Assembly: GCF_006874475.1 (NCBI RefSeq)
Contig: NZ_VIRM01000034.1
Location: forward strand, 38,298 to 102,297
DNA: 64,000 nt
Source of the DNA: Microbispora hainanensis
GTDB taxonomy: Bacteria; Actinomycetota; Actinomycetes; Streptosporangiales; Streptosporangiaceae
Direction: 5' to 3'
A program made the translations under genes and the position numbers. The notes beneath the pieces are model-generated. The model did no database searches. It was not told the origin of the DNA and was given only the letters and a program-made list of their open reading frames with translations. Positions 1-7,533 of this stretch are shown in pieces. Position 1 is the stretch's first letter. Each line of letters starts with the position of its first letter.

Positions 1-1
1 A

Positions 2-259
2 CGGGTCGCCGCCCGGGAAACCAGCCGCGAGCAACTACAGGCAGAGCTGCGTGGGGCTCAGCTGGCGGATATGCGCAAGCGCCTGGGGCTGTCACAGAAG
101 CTTGTGGCAGAACGGAGGGGCGTGAGCCAGGCACGAGTCTCCCAGATCGAGCACGGTCAGATCGGTGGACTTGACACGCTTCGTTCCTATGTAGTGGCTC
201 TGGGTGGAAGGCTCGACGTGGTGGCCGACTTCGGAGATCACTCGGTGAAGGTCGCCTGA
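2..259 (+). CDS. XRE-family HTH regulator, antitoxin-like (5' truncated by window)
   Basis: The reading frame is already open at the left edge, so the true start lies outside the window; 85 codons are visible. They form a helix-turn-helix of the XRE/Cro type: MRKRLGLSQKLVAERRGVSQ is followed by ARVSQIEHGQ, the classical second and third helices. The C-terminus (LGGRLDVVADFGD) is the short beta-strand tail usual in antitoxins paired with HigB/Gp49-type toxins. In that family the toxin gene normally lies directly upstream, here outside the window. Known for the family: operator binding and toxin neutralisation. Inference: an antitoxin or solitary regulator. Confidence 0.75.
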   Translation, partial: RVAARETSREQLQAELRGAQLADMRKRLGLSQKLVAERRGVSQARVSQIEHGQIGGLDTLRSYVVALGGRLDVVADFGDHSVKVA

Positions 260-294
260 GACTCCCGCCTCGGTTGGCGGGCCCTCTGGTCTCG

Positions 295-951
295 TCACTG
301 GGGTGGTTTGCGGGCGATGAGGTAGGCCTGGGGGGTTCGCTCGAACTCGCGGCGTGCGCTCTCCAACTGTGCGACCACCGGCAGTCCCGCCTCGGCCAGC
401 ATGGTCGCCGCGCGGTCCGGCGACAGGCGGTGGAAGTCGAGCGCGACCTGGTGACCGTACACCTCCGCCGCATGGAAGGGCTCGTCGCCCACCTGGAAGG
501 CGAGCAGCAGATGCCCGCCCGGGGCCAGCACCCGGTGAAACTCGGCCAGCGCCGCGGGCTGCCGCTCCGGTGGGGTGTGGATGATCGAATACCACGCGAC
601 GACGCCGCCGAGAGCCTCGTCGGCGATGTCGAGTGCCGCCAGCGTCCCTTCCCGGAAACGCAGGCCCGGATGGTCGCGCCGGGCCACCGCGATCATTTCT
701 GGCGACAGGTCGATACCGAAGACGTCCTCCAGGCCGAGCGCGTGCAGGTGCGCCGTGATCCGGCCGGGCCCGCAGCCGACGTCGGCCACCGGCCCGGGAA
801 CGCCCGACGCCCGCACGATATCGGCGTACGCGGCGAGCATCGCGCGCTCGAACGGTTCGTCGTCCAGCCGGTGGCGAAGGCGATCGGCGTAGTCGGCGGC
901 GACGGTGTCGTAGGCCGCTCGGGCGGCCCGCAGATAGGAGGGCTCGGTCAT
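295..951 (-). CDS. class I SAM-dependent methyltransferase
   Basis: A 218-residue Rossmann-fold methyltransferase. Motif I is VADVGCGPGRITAHL near residue 56, followed by the acidic strand end FGIDLSPEMIAVARR, and a late motif III-like VLAPGGHLLLAFQVG, all typical of the Methyltransf_11/25 families. The substrate cannot be told from the sequence. The ATG at 949-951 has no clear ribosome binding site but sits 8 bases after a good promoter -10 element, so the message is probably leaderless. It is transcribed towards the XRE gene and does not form an operon with it. Confidence 0.85.
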   Translation of the reverse strand: MTEPSYLRAARAAYDTVAADYADRLRHRLDDEPFERAMLAAYADIVRASGVPGPVADVGCGPGRITAHLHALGLEDVFGIDLSPEMIAVARRDHPGLRFREGTLAALDIADEALGGVVAWYSIIHTPPERQPAALAEFHRVLAPGGHLLLAFQVGDEPFHAAEVYGHQVALDFHRLSPDRAATMLAEAGLPVVAQLESARREFERTPQAYLIARKPPQ

Positions 952-959
952 GACCGAGC

Positions 960-989
960 ACCCTAGGGTGCCTATCGAGTTGTGATCAA
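960..989 (-). promoter_or_regulatory. candidate promoter of the methyltransferase, leaderless type
   Basis: Read on the minus strand: TTGATC (984-989), an 18-bp spacer and TAGGGT (960-965), with the ATG start 8 bases further on. Both hexamers are close to the actinobacterial housekeeping consensus. The short distance to the start codon predicts a leaderless transcript. Confidence 0.5.
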
Positions 990-1168
990 TCGGCGGTCCG
1001 GGTGAGGTCTACGCGCCATGGCCGAGGGGCTGCTTGAGCTTGGGAACCGCTGGGCTACCTTCTGCTCGGCCGCGAGGGAGCGCTACCGCATCGACCCGAT
1101 GGCGTCTACCTCACCCGGCCCGGCAGCCTCACGTCCGTCCCTGCGTCCCCGGTCCCCCTGGGGAGCGG

Positions 1169-2119
1169 TCAGAAGACGAGGACGGGGCGCCCCCGTACGC
1201 CGCCGGCCTCCATGAGTGTGTGCGCCTGGGCAGCCTCTTCAGGGGCGAAGGTGGCCGCGACACGGAGCGTCAGGACGCCCGACTCGGCCTGGTCGCGCAG
1301 TTGGTCAAGGGCGCCGGTGTCACCCAAGTCCTTGCTGACGTCCACGGTGCGCCAGCGCACCCCACGGTCGACCGCCGCGTCGGTGGCAGGGCGCAGCGTG
1401 GCGACCACCCCACCCTCCCGGACCGCGGCGCCCGCGGCCGCCGTGAACTGCGCCGTGTCGATCAGCCCGTCCACGCCGTCCGGACGCAGCCGCAGGACGG
1501 CGTCGGTGAATCCGTCCCCTCGTGGCACCAGGTGGTCGGCTCCCAGAGCGGCTACGAGGTCACGATCCCGTTCGCTCGCGTCCGCGATCACGGTCAGTCC
1601 TGCGGCCTTGGCCAGCTGTACCGCGAACCCTCCGACCGCACCGGCCGCGCCGATCACCGCGACGGTCGCGCCCGGGGGAACCTCCAACAACTCCAGAGCC
1701 TGCCGCGCGGTCACCCCGTTCATCAGCAGCGTCGACGCCGCTGTCGGCGCCACGCCTCGCGGCGCCCGCACCACCGACTCCGCCGGGGCGACCACGTACT
1801 CCGCCTGTGCCCCGCGCGTCAGCTGCGGAAGCACGAGAGCGAGCGCGTCGGTCCCCACGGTCAGCTCGGGGCGCACGTCGTCGCCGACCTCGTCGATCAC
1901 GCCCGCGGCGTCCCACCCGACGACGTACGCGTCGGACTCCGGGAACGCGCCGGGGTTGAGCTCCTTCACGTAGCCGGACCGGTAGACGCCGTCGGACGGA
2001 TTGACGTCCGCCGCGGCCACCTTGATCCGTACTTGGCCGCGACCGGCGTGCGGCTCTGGCAACTCCAGGATCCGCATCACCTCCGGACCTCCGAACTCCG
2101 TGAATCCGACTGCGCGCAC
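1169..2119 (-). CDS. NADP-dependent alcohol dehydrogenase / quinone oxidoreductase family (zinc-free MDR)
   Basis: A 316-residue medium-chain reductase. The N-terminal GroES-like domain contains VAAADVNPSDGVYRSG, as in quinone oxidoreductases. The Rossmann domain has AVIGAAGAVGGFAVQLAK, the NADPH-binding glycine motif. The catalytic-zinc cysteines of true alcohol dehydrogenases are absent, so it is probably an NADPH:quinone or enone reductase. The GTG start at 2119 is chosen over upstream in-frame codons because GGAGG lies 7-8 bases before it and the family N-terminus (VRAVGFTEFGGPE) begins there. It is divergent from a TetR gene, with a palindrome between them, which suggests it is that regulator's target. 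Confidence 0.85.
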   Translation of the reverse strand: MRAVGFTEFGGPEVMRILELPEPHAGRGQVRIKVAAADVNPSDGVYRSGYVKELNPGAFPESDAYVVGWDAAGVIDEVGDDVRPELTVGTDALALVLPQLTRGAQAEYVVAPAESVVRAPRGVAPTAASTLLMNGVTARQALELLEVPPGATVAVIGAAGAVGGFAVQLAKAAGLTVIADASERDRDLVAALGADHLVPRGDGFTDAVLRLRPDGVDGLIDTAQFTAAAGAAVREGGVVATLRPATDAAVDRGVRWRTVDVSKDLGDTGALDQLRDQAESGVLTLRVAATFAPEEAAQAHTLMEAGGVRGRPVLVF

Positions 2120-2149
2120 AGCTGTACCTCCGTGATCGACCCACGCATT

Positions 2150-2175
2150 AACCCGAGACAAACTTGTTCCGGGTT
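2150..2175. promoter_or_regulatory. candidate TetR operator (imperfect palindrome)
   Basis: A 26-bp inverted repeat with half-sites AACCCGAGACAAA and CTTGTTCCGGGTT; 10 of 13 positions pair. It lies in the divergent intergenic region, 31 bp from the oxidoreductase start and 75 bp from the TetR start. Inference: binding site of the TetR protein at 2251, controlling both genes. Confidence 0.45.
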
Positions 2176-2250
2176 GGCTCACCCTAGCAGCCGCTAAACT
2201 CTCGTCACAGCGCAGTCCTCCTGGCAGGAGGCCTCGGGAAGGATGCCGCG

Positions 2251-2910
2251 ATGGTGAAGACCGACTCCTCGTGGCGGCGACCGCCCGGCGCATCGGGCCC
2301 AGCCCGGGACCCTGAGCTCGACGCCCGGATCATGCGATCCGCGATCGAACTTCTCGCCGAAGGCGGGTTCCCCGCGCTGAGCATGGACAAGGCGGCAGCA
2401 CGGGCCGGCGTGGGAAAGGCGACCGTGTACCGCCGCTGGAGATCACGCGTCGAGCTCGCTGCGGACGCGTTGGATCACGCCGCGCTGGCCGCCGGGCACA
2501 GAGCGGTCAGGATCGGCCCGGGCCAGCTCCGTCAGGAACTCATCGAAACCCTGATGCAGGTCGAGCAGTGCACCAGCGCGCCGCACAACGAACTGGTCGC
2601 CACACTGCTCGCCACGGCCCGGCACCAGCCGGAGATCTTCACGCTTGTCCGTGAGCGTTACGTCGACTCGATGCATCGGTTGGTGGGAGAGGTACTCGCC
2701 CACGCAGTCGAGCGCGGCGATCTTCCCCCTCCTTCGCCGTCCGAGGAGTCAGACGGGAAGTGCGCGATCGAGGTATCGGCCGCAGTCGCGCTGCTCATCC
2801 ACTGGCAGATCGTCCGTGACGGCGAGGCACTCACCGAGGACCACATCGTCTCGGTCGTCGACAGGATTCTGCTCCCGCTCGTGTCCCGTTCGGGCCAGGA
2901 TCGCAGGTGA
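2251..2910 (+). CDS. TetR/AcrR family transcriptional regulator
   Basis: 219 residues. The N-terminal TetR DNA-binding domain (about residues 24-75) reads IMRSAIELLAEGGFPALSMD then AARAGVGKATVYRRWRSR, with the recognition helix ending in the typical VYRRW. The C-terminal ligand domain resembles the TetR_C_16/AefR-like group with its conserved LLATARHQPE patch. It is divergent from the MDR oxidoreductase, and the palindrome between them implies autoregulation plus control of that gene. The effector is unknown; an electrophile or hydrophobic substrate of the reductase is a guess. Confidence 0.88.
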   Translation: MVKTDSSWRRPPGASGPARDPELDARIMRSAIELLAEGGFPALSMDKAAARAGVGKATVYRRWRSRVELAADALDHAALAAGHRAVRIGPGQLRQELIETLMQVEQCTSAPHNELVATLLATARHQPEIFTLVRERYVDSMHRLVGEVLAHAVERGDLPPPSPSEESDGKCAIEVSAAVALLIHWQIVRDGEALTEDHIVSVVDRILLPLVSRSGQDRR

Positions 2911-3036
2911 CTGTCGGCGCACAGACGCCCGCGATACGTTTTCTCGCTTCAGACGATCTACCGGACCATGCCTCCGCGGAGGACGTGTTCCGCAATTGAT
3001 CATGACTCGATACGCGCCCCGGCGCCGAAGACCGAC

Positions 3037-3072
3037 GAAGGCCCTTCCGGTAACCCCTCCGGAAGGGCCTTC
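3037..3072. terminator. bidirectional terminator hairpin
   Basis: A perfect 14-bp stem, GAAGGCCCTTCCGG / CCGGAAGGGCCTTC, with an 8-base loop (3051-3058). It lies between the convergent TetR and collagen-like genes, so it can end transcripts from both sides. There is no U-tract, as is usual in high-GC actinomycetes. Confidence 0.75.
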
Positions 3073-3167
3073 GCAGTGCCGTACGCCAACGCCTCGTCGC
3101 GTACGGCAAGCAGGGGTGGCGCGCCCGGTGCAGCCCCCACGGACTCCACCGGCGCGCTTCGGCGCAC

Positions 3168-4127
3168 TTACGAGATCTTCGTGCAGATGGCGTAGACGAG
3201 GCCGTTGCTGCCGTTCCCACCGCCGTTGCCGGTCAGCTCGACGGTCCAGCCGTTGCCGCTCATGTAGCTGCCCGTGACGGTCCTGCTGGAGCCGACCTTG
3301 AAGCCGCCTCCGGTGACCCTCTCGTCGTTCGCGCAGGAGGCGGTCCCGCTGTTTCCGGAGATGTTCTGGCTCGACATCCGGGTGCTCAGGGTGGGCGCGT
3401 CGCCGCCGCTGCCGCCCTGGCCCTTGAGCCACTTGAGGAAGTCGGCCTCGTCCTTGGAGGTGCAGGAGCGGCCCTTCCAGATGTCGCAGGCGCTCTTGCC
3501 GTCCTCACCGGCGTCGCCCTTGAGGCCCCGGTCGCCCTTCTCGCCGGGCAGGCCGCGCGGACCGGTGTCACCCTTGGCGCCCGCCGGGCCCGCGGGACCG
3601 CGCTCCCCCTGAGGACCGGTCAGACCGCGGTCACCCTTGTCCCCCTTCGGCCCCTGCACGCCGGCAGGACCACGCTCTCCCTGCGGGCCGGCGGGGCCGC
3701 GCTCGCCGTCCTTGCCGTCCTTGCCGTCCTTGCCGGGGGCGCCGTCCTTGCCCGGGGCGCCGGGGTCGCCCTTGAGGCCCTGCGGACCGGCAGGACCACG
3801 CTCGCCCTGCGGACCACGCAGGCCCTGCGGGCCGCGGAATCCACGCGGACCCTGCGCACCGGTGTCGCCCTTCGGACCCGTGCCGCCGATCCCCACCGGA
3901 CCCTGCGGGCCGGTCCTGTTCCACGACACCTTCGTCTCCGTCGGCTTGCACGTCGTCGTGGCATTCACCAGCCGCATATACCGCGTGCTCTTGTTCACAC
4001 ACGCGTACAACGGCGCGTCACTCGCCGACGAAGCGGTGGCCGCGCCACCCAGAACCAGGACCGATCCAGCCAGAGCACCAGCCGTCATCAGGCCAATGGT
4101 GCGTCCGCCCGGCAACTTGATAGCCAC
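3168..4127 (-). CDS. secreted collagen-like protein, copy 1
   Basis: 319 residues from a GTG start. An N-terminal signal peptide (hydrophobic [18 protein letters not shown], Ala-rich cleavage region) is followed by a short domain with two Cys (YACVNK, TTCKPTE). Next come about 45 Gly-X-Y triplets, rich in GPQGERGPAG and GKDGKDG, that should form a collagen triple helix. The C-terminal globular domain carries SCANDERVTGGGF and ends in YAICTKIS. Bacterial collagen-like proteins are usually surface or exported filaments; the exact role is unknown. The next gene is a tandem paralogue with an almost identical N-terminal region. Confidence 0.85.
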   Translation of the reverse strand: MAIKLPGGRTIGLMTAGALAGSVLVLGGAATASSASDAPLYACVNKSTRYMRLVNATTTCKPTETKVSWNRTGPQGPVGIGGTGPKGDTGAQGPRGFRGPQGLRGPQGERGPAGPQGLKGDPGAPGKDGAPGKDGKDGKDGERGPAGPQGERGPAGVQGPKGDKGDRGLTGPQGERGPAGPAGAKGDTGPRGLPGEKGDRGLKGDAGEDGKSACDIWKGRSCTSKDEADFLKWLKGQGGSGGDAPTLSTRMSSQNISGNSGTASCANDERVTGGGFKVGSSRTVTGSYMSGNGWTVELTGNGGGNGSNGLVYAICTKIS

Positions 4128-4138
4128 GAGACTTCCCT
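3864..4138. repeat. duplicated segment, copy A (partner 4887-5161)
   Basis: By eye this 275-bp stretch matches 4887-5161 at every position but one (3988 C versus 5011 T). It covers the ribosome binding site, signal peptide, Cys domain and first Gly-X-Y triplets of the collagen-like gene. The single change is non-synonymous (Ser/Asn). Confidence 0.9.
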
Positions 4139-4220
4139 CTCTGAGGCACGCGAAGTGCCTGGAACGCAGAAGTTATACATGTGAATCACGCGTCAGGTGA
4201 TATGCCGGTTGTCATCCCGA

Positions 4221-4244
4221 ATATCACGTATGCGTATCTCCGCT
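4221..4244 (-). promoter_or_regulatory. conserved far-upstream element of collagen-like gene, copy A
   Basis: About 95-120 bp before the start codon lies a block that on the plus strand contains ATCACGTATGCG and ATCTCCGCT. It recurs with one internal change before the second collagen-like gene (5245-5268). The DNA between this block and the gene has drifted, so its conservation suggests a promoter or operator element. Function unknown. Confidence 0.4.
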
Positions 4245-4364
4245 GGCGGTGAGGCCGAGTGGTCAAGAGTGGTGGAGCCCCCCAGACTCCACCGCCTCGC
4301 CTCCACCGTGCGGAGCCTCGGACGGACGTTCCCGCCGGGGTCGGCGCGCCGTCCGCCCGTCGAG

Positions 4365-5150
4365 CTACTTGTCGCCACCCCTGCTGCCGCCGGCCTCGCT
4401 CACGCCGGCGAACGAGCTGCCACCGCCGCCACCCCCACCGACGCTCGCGCAGATCACGTACGCGGTGCCCTTGGTGCCGATCGAGCCCTTGATCTCCCAG
4501 CCGGTCGGCATGCCGTTCCCGTCGAGGACCGGGCCGTTGGTGAGGACCTCGCCGATGATGCTCGTGCCCCGGTAGCCACCGCCCGTGGCGTAGCCGCCGC
4601 CACAGCTCAGCGTCACACTCTTGCTGCTCAAGCCGAAGCTGAACTCCTTCTGCTTGACGGTGATGCCGGCGACGCCGTCCTTTCCGGGGTCGCCCTTGGG
4701 GCCCTGCGGACCGGCGGGACCACGCTCGCCATCCTTGCCGTCCTTGCCGGGGGCGCCGCCCTTGCCGGGGGCGCCGTCCTTGCCGGGAGCACCGGCCGCG
4801 CCCTTGGGACCCTGCGGGCCCTGCGGACCGGCGGGACCGCGCAGGCCCTGCGGACCACGGAAACCACGAGGCCCCTGAGCGCCGGCGTCGCCCTTCGGAC
4901 CCGTGCCGCCGATCCCCACCGGACCCTGCGGGCCGGTCCTGTTCCACGACACCTTCGTCTCCGTCGGCTTGCACGTCGTCGTGGCATTCACCAGCCGCAT
5001 ATACCGCGTGTTCTTGTTCACACACGCGTACAACGGCGCGTCACTCGCCGACGAAGCGGTGGCCGCGCCACCCAGAACCAGGACCGATCCAGCCAGAGCA
5101 CCAGCCGTCATCAGGCCAATGGTGCGTCCGCCCGGCAACTTGATAGCCAC
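4365..5150 (-). CDS. secreted collagen-like protein, copy 2
   Basis: 261 residues. The GTG start at 5150 is set by identity with copy 1; the open frame runs further upstream, but that part is not family sequence. The first ~87 residues match copy 1 except for one Asn/Ser. The collagen region is shorter (~28 triplets, with a run of GAPGKDG units). The C-terminal domain is diverged but related ([26 protein letters not shown]) and ends in a Gly/Ser-rich tail. Tandem arrangement on the same strand, with its own conserved upstream region, suggests two separately expressed filament proteins able to form homo- or heterotrimers. Confidence 0.82.
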   Translation of the reverse strand: MAIKLPGGRTIGLMTAGALAGSVLVLGGAATASSASDAPLYACVNKNTRYMRLVNATTTCKPTETKVSWNRTGPQGPVGIGGTGPKGDAGAQGPRGFRGPQGLRGPAGPQGPQGPKGAAGAPGKDGAPGKGGAPGKDGKDGERGPAGPQGPKGDPGKDGVAGITVKQKEFSFGLSSKSVTLSCGGGYATGGGYRGTSIIGEVLTNGPVLDGNGMPTGWEIKGSIGTKGTAYVICASVGGGGGGGSSFAGVSEAGGSRGGDK

Positions 5151-5161
5151 GAGACTTCCCT
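4887..5161. repeat. duplicated segment, copy B (partner 3864-4138)
   Basis: Second copy of the 275-bp near-identical segment, offset by 1023 bp from copy A. Sequence beyond it on either side is clearly related but diverged, which fits gene conversion limited to the N-terminal coding region, or a recent tandem duplication followed by rapid change elsewhere. Confidence 0.9.
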
Positions 5162-5244
5162 TTCCGAGGCTCAGGAGGGTGCGCGCAATACAGAAGTTGC
5201 GCACGTTATTCACGCGCCGGGAGATATGGAGGTTGTCAGGCCAA

Positions 5245-5268
5245 ACATCACGTATGCGCATCTCCGCT
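5245..5268 (-). promoter_or_regulatory. conserved far-upstream element of collagen-like gene, copy B
   Basis: Counterpart of 4221-4244, at the same distance (offset 1024) from its own start codon. The shared core on the plus strand is ATCACGTATGCG, N, ATCTCCGCT. Confidence 0.4.
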
Positions 5269-5370
5269 ATCCGTAAGCCCGGGCGGTCAAGAACGTTCCA
5301 AACCGGCTCGGCGCCGTGGTGATCACACCCAGGACAATCCAGACGTACGCCGCACGCCAGAATCGACGCC

Positions 5371-6822
5371 ATGGCCGACACCCCCCTGGAACCCGGCTCT
5401 CCCGAGCATGCGAAGGCCCTCCGGTACGCCTGGAGGGTCTGCTCCGTCACCGGGCTCGGCCTCGTCCTCATCGGGCTCAGCTCCAGCACGCTGAACGTCG
5501 CGCTCCCCGCGGTCGTACGGCACTTCGACGCCGGGCCGCTGGCGTCGAGCTGGATCCTGCTCGCGCACCTGCTGATCAGCACCGCGACGCTGGTGTTCTT
5601 CGGCCGCGTCGCCGACCTGCTCGGCAGGCGGGAGGTCTACCTCGTCGGGTTCGCCCTGTTCACGGCGACGTCGCTGCTGGCCGGGATCGCGCCGGACGTC
5701 GGGGTGCTCATCGCCCTGCGGGCGCTCCAAGGGCTCGGCGCGGCCATGATCCTCGCCAACGGCACGGTGATCGTCACCGCCGCCTTCCCGCCCGATCGGC
5801 TCAGTCAGGGGATGGGCGTCTACATGGCCACGCTCTCGGTGGCCCAGCTCGCCGGGCCGACCCTCGGCGGCCTGATCGCGGACACGCTCGGCTGGCGGTG
5901 GATCTTCTGGATCAACGTCCCGGCGGGGGTGGTCGCGCTCGTCTGGGGCGCGATGGTGCTGCGGAAGGTCCCGGCCGGCCCCCGGCAGTCCGTGGACGCG
6001 CTGGGCAACCTTGTCGTGTTCGCCGCGCTGTCGGCCGTGCTGATCGCCATCGGTCAGCACGAGCCGCTGCCCGGCGTGGCCGCCGCCGCGCTCGTCCCCG
6101 CGCTGTTCGCCGTGGAGCGCCGGGCCCGCAACCCGGTGCTGAACCTCACGCTCTTCGGCGGGCGCATGCTGCTGTTCGCCAATCTGGCGTCGTTCGCCAA
6201 CGCGCTCGCACGTTCGTCGCTGATCCTGCTCGCGGGGCTCTACTTCCAGGCCGCGCGCGGCTCCGACGCGCTGTCCGCCGGATTGGGCGTGCTGCCGGTG
6301 CCCGTGGGCATGACCCTCGCCTCTCCCCTCGCGGGCGCGCTGGGCCGCCGGGTGAGCCCGTACGCGCTGTCGGTGGGCGGGTGCGCGCTCACGGCCTCGG
6401 GGCTGCTCGTCCTCACGGTCTCGGCCGGCCCGGCCACGCCCTACTGGGTGATCGGGATCGGGCTCTTCGTGGGCGGATGCGGCAGCGGCGCCTTCCTGAC
6501 CGGCAACACGACACAGGTCATGAGCGCGCTGCCGGAGGAGAGCCGCGGGGTGGTGAACGGCTTCCGCCTGATGATCATGAACGTCGGCGTCGTGCTCAGC
6601 GTGGCGACGACGCTGAGCGTGCTGACCGCGTCCGTCGCGCCGGCGCTGCGCGACCAGGTCTACGCGGGGACGCTCTCGGAGGTGTCCCCGGTCGCGCTGC
6701 GGCAGCTCATGACGGGGTTCCGCACCACCTATCTCGTGTTGTTCTGCGTCGCGCTGCTCGGCGTCCTCTTCGCGGCCATCGCCTCGACCCCGGACATCAG
6801 GAGGTCCACGCCGAAGGCGTAG
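5371..6822 (+). CDS. MFS transporter, DHA2 (14-TMS drug:H+ antiporter) family
   Basis: 483 residues with about 14 hydrophobic segments. DHA2 hallmarks are visible: NVALP in the first helix, motif [17 protein letters not shown] between helices 2 and 3, the [11 protein letters not shown] stretch, and [20 protein letters not shown] (motif C plus following helix). Likely role: proton-driven export of a hydrophobic drug or metabolite across the cell membrane. CAGAAT lies 7 bases before the ATG, so a leaderless start is possible. Its last 94 bp overlap the oppositely directed TetR gene. Confidence 0.88.
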   Translation: MADTPLEPGSPEHAKALRYAWRVCSVTGLGLVLIGLSSSTLNVALPAVVRHFDAGPLASSWILLAHLLISTATLVFFGRVADLLGRREVYLVGFALFTATSLLAGIAPDVGVLIALRALQGLGAAMILANGTVIVTAAFPPDRLSQGMGVYMATLSVAQLAGPTLGGLIADTLGWRWIFWINVPAGVVALVWGAMVLRKVPAGPRQSVDALGNLVVFAALSAVLIAIGQHEPLPGVAAAALVPALFAVERRARNPVLNLTLFGGRMLLFANLASFANALARSSLILLAGLYFQAARGSDALSAGLGVLPVPVGMTLASPLAGALGRRVSPYALSVGGCALTASGLLVLTVSAGPATPYWVIGIGLFVGGCGSGAFLTGNTTQVMSALPEESRGVVNGFRLMIMNVGVVLSVATTLSVLTASVAPALRDQVYAGTLSEVSPVALRQLMTGFRTTYLVLFCVALLGVLFAAIASTPDIRRSTPKA

Positions 6823-7424
6823 TAGGCGTCGAGGTCGGGCTCGTCCTCCATCGCCCTGGCGTATTCGACGATCCGGGGGAACTCGTCGGCGGGGAGCCGT
6901 TCCAGGGTCAGCCGCTTCTGCCGGCGCAGCTCGGCCGCCTCCATCGCACTGGCCGCGCCGGGGCAGCCGGGCTCGTTGTCGACCAGGGCCATCGCGCCGT
7001 GCAGCAGGTAGGTGGAGACGGCGTAGCCCTCGCTCAGCGTGAAACCGGCCTGGGAGAGCAGGTCGAGCGCGGTGTCGGTCGCGCGGTTGAAGTTCGACAG
7101 ATCCTGCTTCTCGACCATCGCGAACAGCCCCGGCATGTAGCGGTGCTGTCGCATCACCCCGATCAGCGCCTCGACCATCACCCGCAGCCGCGCGTTCCAC
7201 GGCGCGTCGGCGTCGAACTCGGGAGTGACCTGGGCGAGCAGATGGTCGGCGAGGCAGACGAACAACTGGTCCTTGTTCTTGACGTGCCAGTAGAGCGCCA
7301 TCGGCGTCACCCCGAGCTCCTGGGCGAGCCGCCGCACCGTGACCGACTCCAGGCTCTCGGCGTCGGCCAGCTCAAGGGCCTTCTCGATCAGACTCAGGCG
7401 GCTCAGCCGCTCCGCGTGCGCCAT
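6729..7424 (-). CDS. TetR family regulator with TetR_C_1-type ligand domain
   Basis: 231 residues. The ATG at 7424 is preferred to an upstream TTG at 7460 because GGGAGG lies 9 bases before it. The helix-turn-helix reads SLIEKALELADAESLESVTV then RRLAQELGVTPMALYWHVKN, the tetracycline-repressor style motif. The C-terminal domain looks like the TetR/ActII class that binds polyketide-like drugs. It is divergent from the MFS gene at 7534 and convergent, with overlap, to the MFS gene at 5371. Inference: represses one or both pumps and is released by their substrate. Confidence 0.88.
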   Translation of the reverse strand: MAHAERLSRLSLIEKALELADAESLESVTVRRLAQELGVTPMALYWHVKNKDQLFVCLADHLLAQVTPEFDADAPWNARLRVMVEALIGVMRQHRYMPGLFAMVEKQDLSNFNRATDTALDLLSQAGFTLSEGYAVSTYLLHGAMALVDNEPGCPGAASAMEAAELRRQKRLTLERLPADEFPRIVEYARAMEDEPDLDAYYAFGVDLLMSGVEAMAAKRTPSSATQNNTR

Positions 7425-7490
7425 GGCCCGCAGCCTCCCTACCTCATCGGCACTTGACAACTATACGCCGTACAAGGTCTCCTATGCACC

Positions 7491-7513
7491 GTACATGTAC
7501 GCCGTACATGTAC
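7491..7513. promoter_or_regulatory. double palindromic operator, GTACATGTAC x2
   Basis: Two perfect 10-bp palindromes GTACATGTAC at 7491-7500 and 7504-7513, centres 13 bp apart. Further half-sites GTACAA lie at 7470-7475 and 7517-7522. The array sits between the divergent TetR and MFS genes and ends 20 bp before the MFS start, so bound protein would block its promoter or ribosome loading. Very likely the site of the TetR protein at 6729-7424. Confidence 0.7.
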
Positions 7514-7533
7514 CTCGTACAAGAGGAGGACAC

